Assembly: GCA_005887855.1 (NCBI GenBank)
Contig: VBQB01000027.1
Location: forward strand, 1-5,238
From: Verrucomicrobiota bacterium
GTDB taxonomy: Bacteria > Verrucomicrobiota > Verrucomicrobiae > Chthoniobacterales > UBA10450
Reading direction: 5' to 3'
Length of the DNA: 5,238 nucleotides
Shown here: piece by piece, positions 1 through 5,135 of the stretch
Position numbering within the stretch: position 1 is the stretch's first letter
Layout of the letters: each line of letters begins with the position of its first letter
Translations under genes and position numbers: made by a program
Notes under the pieces: model-generated
Seen by the model: the letters and a program-made list of their open reading frames with translations, nothing else
What the model was told of the DNA's origin: nothing
The model's database searches: none

Positions 1-1058
1 GTCGTCACCGTCCGCAGCGCCAACCCAACCAATTCGCCCAGCAGATGCGCCGACCGCGTGAGCTTTTCAACGGACACCGAGCCAGCCGCCGCCACATTGC
101 GCATTGCATTAAAAGACTCGATGGGCAATTGCAGTTTCTCTTGAAAAAATTCGCGCATGTAAGGCATACCCGCGCTTCCGCCGCAAAGGAAAATGCGCTC
201 AGGCGCACTTCCCTGCTGTTGCGCACGGTAATGGCGGATGGAACGCATCAGCTCTGCGTGCAACCGCGTCATCGTACCGCGCACTATCTTTGAGACGCGG
301 GCAACATCGGGATCTGCCGGCTCGGCGTATGCGCCTCCCAAACTCACAAATCCGTCGCGTTTCTTGCGGAGTTCCGCCGCGGCAAATGGCTCGCCAAATT
401 CCTTGGCAATCGCCGCAGTGATCGACCCACCACCAATTGGAACGCTCCGCGAGAAAATTTTTCTGGGCTCGATGAACAGGAGATTCGTCGTCCGCGCTCC
501 GATATCCACCAGCAACGAACAGCCACTCAGATCGCTGTAGCTGTAGCGAAAGGCATTGTAGAGCGCCATCGGCGCAATATCGACAATCGATGTGCGCAGA
601 CCCACCTCCTCAACCACGCTATTGATCCCGTCGAGCAAGTCGACTTTGATCGCGACAAGTACGACCTGAATTTGCTCGTCCCCGCCGCCTCCAACAAGCT
701 GGTAATCCCAGACGACTTCGTTGATCGGAAAAGGAACATTCTGCTGCGCCTCGAACGAGATGATTCTCTCGATCTTTTCCTCCTCCACCGCAGGCAGTTT
801 CACAAAACGCTCAAAAACAGACTGCCCGGCGACGGCGTAATTGACGCGGCCGTGTTTGATTTGCAGCTCGTTCATCATTTCACGCAGAGCAATGGTTATT
901 TCGGCGTGCCGAATTTCCCCCCCAACCAACTCAGTCGCGATTTCGCGGAAACGGTAGTCGAGCAACACCAACCCACCGTGGGCTTGTACACGAAATTCTG
1001 CCAAGCCTATGGTCTGAGAGCCGAGGTTTAAACTGAAGATGCGTGTCGGTGCCGCCAT
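1..1058 (-). CDS. pilM: PilM-like type IV pilus assembly ATPase (Amuc_1101 type), 3' end missing
   Basis: This is an actin-like ATPase of the PilM/FtsA fold, which in type IV pilus systems sits on the cytoplasmic side of the inner membrane and links to the PilN/PilO platform. I translated it from the ATG at 1058; 352 codons are open to the left edge, so the C-terminus is outside the window. Visible landmarks are a phosphate-1-like segment FSLNLGSQTIGLAEF (residues 8-22), the PilM-typical stretch FVKLPAVEEEKIERI then FEAQQNVPFPINEVVWDYQ (about 85-120), a phosphate-2-like segment LLVDIGARTTNLLFI (182-196) and an adenosine-type motif IFLCGGSAGM (289-298). The usual acidic residue of the first loop (D/E-x-G) is Asn here. 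The start lies 2 nt after the stop of the upstream secreted-protein gene, so the two are almost certainly cotranscribed. The rest of the pilus genes are expected beyond the left edge. The PilM family call is secure; the Amuc_1101 sub-family assignment rests on the neighbour. Confidence 0.9.
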   Translation of the reverse strand, partial: MAAPTRIFSLNLGSQTIGLAEFRVQAHGGLVLLDYRFREIATELVGGEIRHAEITIALREMMNELQIKHGRVNYAVAGQSVFERFVKLPAVEEEKIERIISFEAQQNVPFPINEVVWDYQLVGGGGDEQIQVVLVAIKVDLLDGINSVVEEVGLRTSIVDIAPMALYNAFRYSYSDLSGCSLLVDIGARTTNLLFIEPRKIFSRSVPIGGGSITAAIAKEFGEPFAAAELRKKRDGFVSLGGAYAEPADPDVARVSKIVRGTMTRLHAELMRSIRHYRAQQQGSAPERIFLCGGSAGMPYMREFFQEKLQLPIESFNAMRNVAAAGSVSVEKLTRSAHLLGELVGLALRTVT

Positions 1059-1060
1059 GA

Positions 1061-1636
1061 CTAACGCCCGGTTTTGATTTGTTCGTAACGGTCCCAGTAA
1101 AGCGGCGCAAAAGGCGTTTCGTTTTTGTTCAAAACGAAGCCGGGGACCTGCGGCAGGGTCGCGTACCATCGCGGCTGTGCGCGCGAAAGACTCGATTCAT
1201 CTTTCACCGCGCCTTGCTGCACAATTTGAACCGCGATGTTTTGGCACGAGTTCGTCGTGATCGGCCGATTATTTCCGAATCGCGCCAGGGCGCGCGGGCA
1301 GACGTACATGACCGAGCGATTCTCGCGCCCCGCTGGGATGTTCACGTGTGTCACTTCACCGGTCAGAAGATTGCTATTGAAGAGAATGTAATACTTAAAA
1401 GTCAGCTCGTCGGTAAATTGTGGCGTCGCCGTAAATTGGACTTCCACTTCCAGCCAACGATCGCGTTGATTGGTTTGATATTGTTCCGCACCCCCATAAG
1501 TAAATTGCGGTGTCGCAGTTAAGTTCTTAGTGATCTTCGTGATCTGGAAATCGGCCCCCGTCCGCGCCCCCTGTGCGAATGCGGCAAGCGGCAGGAGGAG
1601 AAAGACGAATAGAGCACACCGAAGAGTTGTTTTCAT
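1061..1636 (-). CDS. Secreted pilus-operon protein, Amuc_1102-like
   Basis: This 191-residue protein is exported: residues 1-21 are a classic signal peptide (MKTTLR, then a hydrophobic core, ending LAAFA before Q22). The open frame continues upstream to 1909 without a stop, but the signal peptide fixes the start at the ATG at 1636. The mature part is rich in alternating polar and aromatic residues suggesting beta strands (LEVEVQFTATPQF, LTFKYYILFN), with no membrane helix. It has two Cys in the mature chain (C113, C131), which could form a disulfide. The hexapeptide ATPQFT occurs twice (41-46 and 70-75). It ends 2 nt before pilM. In Akkermansia the small exported protein Amuc_1102 neighbours the PilM-like Amuc_1101, and size, export and position match here. 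The exact role in the pilus-like complex is unknown to me, and homology is inferred mainly from context and general sequence character. No Shine-Dalgarno sequence is visible before the start. Confidence 0.75.
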   Translation of the reverse strand: MKTTLRCALFVFLLLPLAAFAQGARTGADFQITKITKNLTATPQFTYGGAEQYQTNQRDRWLEVEVQFTATPQFTDELTFKYYILFNSNLLTGEVTHVNIPAGRENRSVMYVCPRALARFGNNRPITTNSCQNIAVQIVQQGAVKDESSLSRAQPRWYATLPQVPGFVLNKNETPFAPLYWDRYEQIKTGR

Positions 1637-1783
1637 AGCGGAGGTGTCGATCTTGCCACGAAGCGTGCAAGGATTCCACAATTCTGCGATTCGATTCCAG
1701 CCGAAACGCGCAAAAAACGACACGGTAGGCGCCAGATGGCGTCGGATTAAATTATGGACATGAGTGGTTAAACAGAGACCTTC
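1637..1783 (-). other. Leader region upstream of the pilus operon, no gene seen
   Basis: This region separates the pilus operon start from the remnant sequences. The promoter of the operon should lie here, because everything farther upstream is degenerate 3'-end sequence. I found no convincing -35/-10 pair or sigma-54 site, no strong hairpin and no credible small gene. The frame that stays open across it is simply the extension of the secreted-protein frame and encodes no recognisable domain. Confidence 0.4.
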
Positions 1784-1819
1784 CTGTCTACTGGACTCGC
1801 CGTAAGCCGCGCCGACTGC
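1784..1819 (-). pseudogene. Remnant: second copy of the 3' tail of the adjacent secreted-protein gene
   Basis: Thirty-six bases here align without gaps to 1949-1984, inside the end of the 1913-2464 gene, with 27 identities counted by eye. Translated in the matching frame, the remnant reads AVGAAYGESS against TAGAAYEESS (residues 161-170 of the gene). Similarity stops abruptly on the upstream side, 8 nt from the end of the uxs remnant, as expected at a deletion junction. It also fades downstream. It is too short to encode anything. Chance similarity is possible but unlikely given the length, the conserved reading frame and the fact that the order uxs tail then secreted-protein tail repeats the order of the intact genes. 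Confidence 0.6.
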
Positions 1820-1827
1820 CGCGCTCT

Positions 1828-1937
1828 TCAACGAAGCTTCAACGATTCTCGGACGTATTCGATCGTTTTTGGATACCTTCCTCGAAATTGACTCGAGGTT
1901 CCCAGCCAAGAATTACCTTGGAGAATTGAATGACCGG
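1828..1937 (-). pseudogene. Frameshifted 3'-end remnant of a UDP-glucuronate decarboxylase gene
   Basis: About 36 codons corresponding to residues 285-319 of the intact decarboxylase at 2632-3591. One frame gives PVIQFSKVILGWEP then [10 protein letters not shown]. After a one-base loss in an A run on the coding strand (five T at about 1866-1870 on the plus strand), a second frame gives KTIEYVRESLKLR and a TGA at 1828. The intact gene reads ILGWEP-like [15 protein letters not shown] and then [11 protein letters not shown]. By eye the two stretches share about three quarters of their bases over roughly 100 nt, with a near-identical core (1882-1910 versus 2684-2712). Divergence is too large for a recent copy, so this is an old paralogue or duplicate of which only the end survives. 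It has no start and cannot make an enzyme. Similarity appears to end near 1937, but the boundary is approximate. Confidence 0.85.
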
Positions 1938-2464
1938 AACCGCAGTGCGCGCCCACTCGACTCCTCGTATGCCGCGCCGGCTGTGATCTGGAATTTGTCG
2001 TTGCCAACCTGGCCCACAACATAAGTCTGCAGAAGATCGCCACCGAATTTGCCGCTCCATCGCCCGTACAAAACGCCCACTTCTCCGCCGTAATACACCG
2101 GATTCGACGATGAGGTCATCATTTCGCTAGGCGAATCCTTTCCCTCCGTTCCATTATTCTTTCGATCGGTTCGATGTATCGGGGCAGGGTTTACTCTCTG
2201 TCCTTCCGCGGCGCTAAAGAACGCGACCGGGAAGAGATCGAGCGGCGCCATTCCCATCCGGCCCAACGCAGTCGAAACCGGCAAACGCCCGTCCAAAAGG
2301 TTGAGCAGCGCGAGGTCATGAATCAAAACCGAGCTATCGACACTCGTGAAAATTTCCGGTCGGTCGAGTGTCAAGATAGAAGTGGCGTCCAGCGTTTGCT
2401 GCGCCGCCAGGGGAAAACAAAAACCGAAAAAGCCGAGCCCGGCAAGAAGTGCGCGCTTAATCAC
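1913..2464 (-). CDS. Secreted protein of unknown function, Gly/Tyr-rich C-terminal half, probably altered C-terminus
   Basis: This 183-residue protein belongs to no family I recognise. Residues 1-21 form a signal peptide (IKRALLAGLGFFGFCFPLAA, cleavage before Q22), so it is exported to the periplasm or surface. Residues 22-80 are moderately hydrophobic, 88-121 are a polar linker rich in Asn, Ser, Glu and Lys, and 122-170 alternate glycine and aromatic residues (NPVYYGGEVGVLYGRWSGKF, then VGQVGNDKFQITAGAAYEES), suggestive of beta strands. The start is a GTG at 2464, chosen because it begins the signal peptide; a stop lies two codons upstream. It follows uxs on the same strand, separated by a MITE-like element. 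Its last seven codons and its TAA (1913-1915) fall within the uxs remnant, so the native C-terminus may have been lost and replaced. A second copy of part of its tail lies at 1784-1819. Whether it is still functional cannot be told from sequence. Confidence 0.7.
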   Translation of the reverse strand: MIKRALLAGLGFFGFCFPLAAQQTLDATSILTLDRPEIFTSVDSSVLIHDLALLNLLDGRLPVSTALGRMGMAPLDLFPVAFFSAAEGQRVNPAPIHRTDRKNNGTEGKDSPSEMMTSSSNPVYYGGEVGVLYGRWSGKFGGDLLQTYVVGQVGNDKFQITAGAAYEESSGRALRFRSFNSPR

Positions 2465-2547
2465 GGGTTAATTCACAGCCAAAAAAGCGCCAGCGCCAGC
2501 GAAATTTTCTGACCACGCTCGGCTCCGTTGAAAAGCGCGAGCTGGAG

Positions 2548-2566
2548 CACAGCCATCCTGGCTGTG
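2548..2566. repeat. Hairpin 1 with ATCCT loop
   Basis: A perfect 7-bp stem (cacagcc/ggctgtg) closes a five-base loop atcct at 2555-2559. It lies inside the MITE-like element and is followed 4 nt later by a second hairpin with the same loop. There is no T-tract, so it is not a standard intrinsic terminator. Confidence 0.75.
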
Positions 2567-2570
2567 TTAC

Positions 2571-2593
2571 CCGGCGGGCATCCTGCCCGTCGG
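2571..2593. repeat. Hairpin 2 with ATCCT loop
   Basis: A 9-bp GC-rich stem (ccggcgggc/gcccgtcgg, one G-T pair) closes the same five-base loop atcct at 2580-2584. The stem sequence differs entirely from that of hairpin 1, so loop and geometry are shared while the stems are not. No T-tract follows. Confidence 0.75.
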
Positions 2594-2631
2594 ATATGAC
2601 CCGCCGCGCTTTTCAACAGAGCCACCACGCT

Positions 2632-3591
2632 TTAACGCTTCAACGATTCCCTAAAATATTCGATTGTTTGGGTAATTCCTTCTTCGAAATTGACGCGAGG
2701 TTCCCAGCCAAGGACCGTCTTCGCGCGCGAGATGTCCGGCTGGCGAACTTTCGGATCATCTACGGGCAGAGATTTGTATTCGATTGTCGATTTTGTTCTA
2801 GTTAAGCGAATGATTTCCTCGGCGAATTGTTTGATCGTCATCTCGCGCGGATTACCAAGGTTAACCGGCTCGTGAAAATCGCTCATCGCTAGTTTGAAAA
2901 TTCCATTGATTAGATCGGAAACATAACAAAACGAGCGTGTCTGAGAACCGTCGCCAAAGACGGTGAGTGGCGCGCCTCCCAGCGCTTGGCCAATGAAGGC
3001 GGGGACGACGCGTCCATCCCGCAATCGCATCCGCGGACCATAGGTGTTAAAAATGCGGACAATTTTTGTGTCGATCTTGTGATAGCGATGATAGGCCATC
3101 GTCATCGCCTCGGCGAAACGCTTCGCCTCATCATAAACACCGCGCGGCCCAATCGGGTTGACGTTGCCCCAGTAATCTTCTTTTTGCGGGTGCACGAGCG
3201 GGTCGCCGTAAGTCTCCGAAGTGGACGCCAGAATGAAGGAGGCGCTTTTGGCTTTGGCTAGGCCAAGCGCGTTGTGTGTGCCAAGCGCACCGACTTTCAA
3301 TGTAGGAATCGGCAATTCGAGATAATCGATCGGGCTGGCCGGCGAGGCGAAATGAAAAACATAATCGATTTTTGCTTCCGGCAGGAAAATGAAATTGGAA
3401 ACATTGTGCCTAATGAATTGGTAATTTTCGCTGCCTGCCAGATGCCCGATGTTGGCCGTATTACCCGTGACCAAATTGTCAATCGCGATAACGCGATGGC
3501 CTTCCGCCAACAAACGGTCGGTCAGGTGCGATCCGAGAAAGCCAGCGCCGCCAGTGACGACTGAAATGGGCAGCGATTCTTTCTCGGCCAT
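2632..3591 (-). CDS. uxs: UDP-glucuronate decarboxylase (UDP-xylose synthase), SDR family
   Basis: This 319-residue cytoplasmic enzyme converts UDP-glucuronate to UDP-xylose with NAD as recycled cofactor, supplying xylose for surface polysaccharide. It is an extended short-chain dehydrogenase: the nucleotide-binding motif [11 protein letters not shown] is at 13-23, followed by DN at 38-39 ending the second strand. Family-diagnostic segments are [10 protein letters not shown] (81-90), [20 protein letters not shown] (123-142) carrying the catalytic Thr/Ser and Glu126, [16 protein letters not shown] with Tyr153 and Lys157, FNTYGPRM (181-188) and [12 protein letters not shown] (217-228). These match UXS better than dTDP-glucose dehydratase or UDP-galactose epimerase. 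Length is normal for bacterial soluble UXS and all key residues are present, so it should be active. The ATG at 3591 is the natural start, 8 residues before the first strand, with no clear Shine-Dalgarno sequence. It is divergent from trpS. A frameshifted copy of its 3' end lies at 1828-1937. Confidence 0.93.
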   Translation of the reverse strand: MAEKESLPISVVTGGAGFLGSHLTDRLLAEGHRVIAIDNLVTGNTANIGHLAGSENYQFIRHNVSNFIFLPEAKIDYVFHFASPASPIDYLELPIPTLKVGALGTHNALGLAKAKSASFILASTSETYGDPLVHPQKEDYWGNVNPIGPRGVYDEAKRFAEAMTMAYHRYHKIDTKIVRIFNTYGPRMRLRDGRVVPAFIGQALGGAPLTVFGDGSQTRSFCYVSDLINGIFKLAMSDFHEPVNLGNPREMTIKQFAEEIIRLTRTKSTIEYKSLPVDDPKVRQPDISRAKTVLGWEPRVNFEEGITQTIEYFRESLKR

Positions 3592-3644
3592 GGTCGGTTT
3601 TATCTACTGGCTGCGACTTGGATTTGCGAGAAGAAACAAACATT

Positions 3645-3739
3645 TGTCATTTCGAGCGAAGTCGAGAAATCTCTCGGTAGTATTCTGCGCAGTATTCGTA
3701 ATTACAAAATGAGATCCTTCGACTTCGCTCAGGATGACA
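3645..3739. repeat. Interspersed inverted-repeat element between uxs and trpS
   Basis: A 29-nt arm at 3645-3673 (tgtcatttcgagcgaagtcg...) is the inverse complement of 3711-3739 (gagatccttcgacttcgctc...) at 23 of 29 positions, with an uninterrupted 12-nt core gagcgaagtcga. The 37-nt spacer is AT-rich. Arms of this type (tgtcat..tgagcgaagtcga..) are recognisable as a dispersed bacterial repeat seen between genes in many genomes; that is recalled, not searched. It fills most of the divergent intergenic space, so the promoters of uxs or trpS must lie within or around it. Its right arm contains the ATG at 3734, in frame with trpS. No clear target duplication is seen. Confidence 0.8.
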
Positions 3740-3751
3740 GATAAGAAAACC

Positions 3752-4714
3752 ATGCGCATTTTATCCGGTATTCAACCCAGCGGCGTGCTGCACATCGGCA
3801 ATTATTTCGGCATGATGCGCCCAGCTATTGCCCTTCAGGCGGAGGGCGAAGCCTTTTATTTTATCGCTGATTATCATGCACTCACCAGTGTGCGCGATCC
3901 GAAAACGCTGCGCGAGAACAGCCGTCTTGTCGCTCTCGATTTTCTGGCTTGCGGTCTCGATCCGGAACGCGGCGCGCTGTTTCGACAGTCGCATGTTCCG
4001 CAAGTAACCGAGTTGGCGTGGATTCTATCGACCATTGCGCCGATGGGTTTGCTCGAGCGAGCTCATTCTTATAAAGACAAACTCGCGCGCGGCCTGGCCG
4101 CAACTGTGGGGCTGTTCGATTATCCGGTGCTCATGGCAGCCGACATCTTAATTTATGACAGCGACATCGTGCCAGTCGGCAAAGATCAAAAGCAGCACAT
4201 CGAAATCGCGCGCGATCTGGCGGTAAAGATGAATGACACTTTCGGGCAAATCTTCAAATTGCCCGAGCCGCGGATTCATACGGCAACCGAAGTCGTTTCG
4301 GGAATCGACGGGCAGAAGATGAGCAAAAGCTACGGCAATAACATCGACATCTTCGGCGATGAAAAAGAGATCCGGAAACGGGTTATGAGCATCGTGACCG
4401 ATTCAATGCCCTTGGAAGCGCCGAAAGACCCGTCAAGATCGACAATCTTTCAACTCTACTCGCTCTTCGCATCGAAAGACGAAATTGCGGAAATGCGGGA
4501 ACGATTTCAAAGAGGGGGTACCGGCTATGGCGATTTCAAAAAGCAACTCTTCGAAAAGCTTTGGGAATATTTCGCGCCGATGCGAAAACGCCGCGAAGAG
4601 ATCCTCGCCAACAAGACCTACATCGACAACGTGCTCGCGCGCGGCGCCGAGCAAGCGAACGAAATCGCCGACCAAGTCATGAAGCGGGTGCGAGCCGCTG
4701 TCGGGCTCGGTTAG
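3752..4714 (+). CDS. trpS: Tryptophanyl-tRNA synthetase
   Basis: This class I aminoacyl-tRNA synthetase charges tRNA-Trp with tryptophan using ATP, in the cytoplasm. From the ATG at 3752 it has 320 residues, normal for bacterial TrpS. The HIGH-type motif appears as HIGN (residues 14-17) within ILSGIQPSGVLHIGNYFG, and the KMSKS loop is intact at 189-193 (GQKMSKSYGNN). The family segment PVGKDQKQHIEIARD (141-155) lines the active site. An in-frame ATG at 3734 would add MTDKKT, but it falls inside the upstream repeat element, and the fold begins at MRILSGIQ, so 3752 is preferred. The bases before it (agataagaaaacc) give at most a weak ribosome site. It ends with TAG at 4712-4714. The next gene on the strand starts 116 nt later, and no clear terminator with a T-tract lies between them. 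Confidence 0.96.
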   Translation: MRILSGIQPSGVLHIGNYFGMMRPAIALQAEGEAFYFIADYHALTSVRDPKTLRENSRLVALDFLACGLDPERGALFRQSHVPQVTELAWILSTIAPMGLLERAHSYKDKLARGLAATVGLFDYPVLMAADILIYDSDIVPVGKDQKQHIEIARDLAVKMNDTFGQIFKLPEPRIHTATEVVSGIDGQKMSKSYGNNIDIFGDEKEIRKRVMSIVTDSMPLEAPKDPSRSTIFQLYSLFASKDEIAEMRERFQRGGTGYGDFKKQLFEKLWEYFAPMRKRREEILANKTYIDNVLARGAEQANEIADQVMKRVRAAVGLG

Positions 4715-4780
4715 GTCACTGATTGTCGACGAACGAAAACGCAATTATAAGATGAAAGCCGCAAAGCTGAGGTGATTGAT

Positions 4781-4818
4781 CACTCGCGCAAGGGAGTGCG
4801 GCGGTCACAGACCACCGC
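4781..4818. repeat. Small hairpin repeat upstream of yggU
   Basis: Two small stems sit side by side: cactc (4781-4785) with gagtg (4794-4798), and gcggcggt (4798-4805) with accaccgc (4811-4818) around the loop cacag, with one mismatch. The second stem reaches to 12 nt before the yggU ATG. It resembles short intergenic palindromes of this kind of genome. It could also fold in the mRNA leader and affect translation, but nothing in the sequence proves that. Confidence 0.5.
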
Positions 4819-4830
4819 TACAGTTGCTTG

Positions 4831-5097
4831 ATGGCGACGCTGCGTTTTCACATTGTTCCGAATGCGAGAGCAAACAAAATCATGGGCGAACATGGAGCAG
4901 CGATAAAGATCAAGCTGCGCGCCCCGGCAGTCGAAGGAAAAGCGAACGCCGCGTTGCGCAGTTTTCTGGCCGAAGAATTAAAAATTCCTGAACGGAGCAT
5001 TGCGCTGGAGCGCGGTCAAAAATCGCGGGACAAACTAATTCGCATCGAAGGATTAAGCGAAGAAGACGCGCGGCGCCGTTTGCTGGCGTTGACGTGA
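4831..5097 (+). CDS. DUF167 / YggU-family small protein
   Basis: An 88-residue cytoplasmic protein of the DUF167 (UPF0235, YggU) family, whose biochemical role is not established. The family pattern is clear: FHIVPNARANKIMG (5-18) at the N-terminus, then IKIKLRAPAVEGKANAALRS (25-44) carrying the hallmark GKAN, FLAEELKI (45-52), and LERGQKSRDKLIRI (58-71) with the conserved G..SR.K. Length matches the family. The usual APP before V-E-G-K is APA here, a mild variation. The ATG at 4831 is chosen over the TTG at 4828 because it begins the conserved strand; no Shine-Dalgarno sequence is visible. In other bacteria this gene often accompanies proC or yggT, but here it follows trpS, so its position adds little about function. 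Confidence 0.88.
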   Translation: MATLRFHIVPNARANKIMGEHGAAIKIKLRAPAVEGKANAALRSFLAEELKIPERSIALERGQKSRDKLIRIEGLSEEDARRRLLALT

Positions 5098-5135
5098 GAC
5101 TCGCCGGCCGGCGTCCGTTAGCACATAGTCGCAGC

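Larger units (their letters stand above)
2512..2631. mobile_element. MITE-like element with 19-bp inverted repeats and 8-bp flanking duplication
   Basis: The left arm 2521-2539 (ggctccgttgaaaagcgcg) is the inverse complement of the right arm 2605-2623 with 18 of 19 matches. The 103-bp unit is bracketed by the direct repeat accacgct at 2512-2519 and 2624-2631; there is one extra base (2520) on the left. This is the architecture of a small non-autonomous transposable element with a target-site duplication. It encodes no protein. Its interior holds two hairpins listed separately. The right-hand duplication ends one base before the stop codon of uxs (2632-2634), so the insertion did not disrupt that gene. 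It separates uxs from the downstream secreted-protein gene, and its hairpins could attenuate read-through between them. Confidence 0.75.

Noticed and set aside
45..1031. Several open plus- and minus-strand frames across the pilM region
   Set aside because: They overlap the intact PilM frame, have no recognisable domains and show arginine-rich, out-of-frame composition.
1660..1710. Possible sigma-54 promoter (TGGAAT...TTGCAC and TGGAATCGAATCGCA on the minus strand)
   Set aside because: The GG-to-GC spacing is 7 and 9 bases, not the required 10, and the -24 box lacks GGCAC.
1637..1909. Upstream extension of the 191-residue secreted-protein frame to 282 residues
   Set aside because: The extension would bury the signal peptide in the middle of the protein, and it runs through uxs and secreted-protein remnants in a non-native frame.
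2467..2510. Terminator after uxs formed by the cagcgc repeats next to an A/T run
   Set aside because: The agcgccagcgccagcg stretch is a direct repeat and does not fold into a convincing stem next to the T run.
2174..2512. Plus-strand frame of 112 codons opposite the secreted-protein gene
   Set aside because: Its translation is highly charged and lacks any motif, while the opposite strand has a signal peptide and structured composition.
4771..4785. Palindrome gtgat-tg-atcac after trpS as a terminator
   Set aside because: The stem is only 5 bp, AT-rich, and no T-tract follows.
5102..5113. Palindrome cgccggccggcg as an operator before the VOC gene
   Set aside because: A GC-only palindrome of 12 bp is easily expected by chance in such sequence, and nothing else supports a regulator site.
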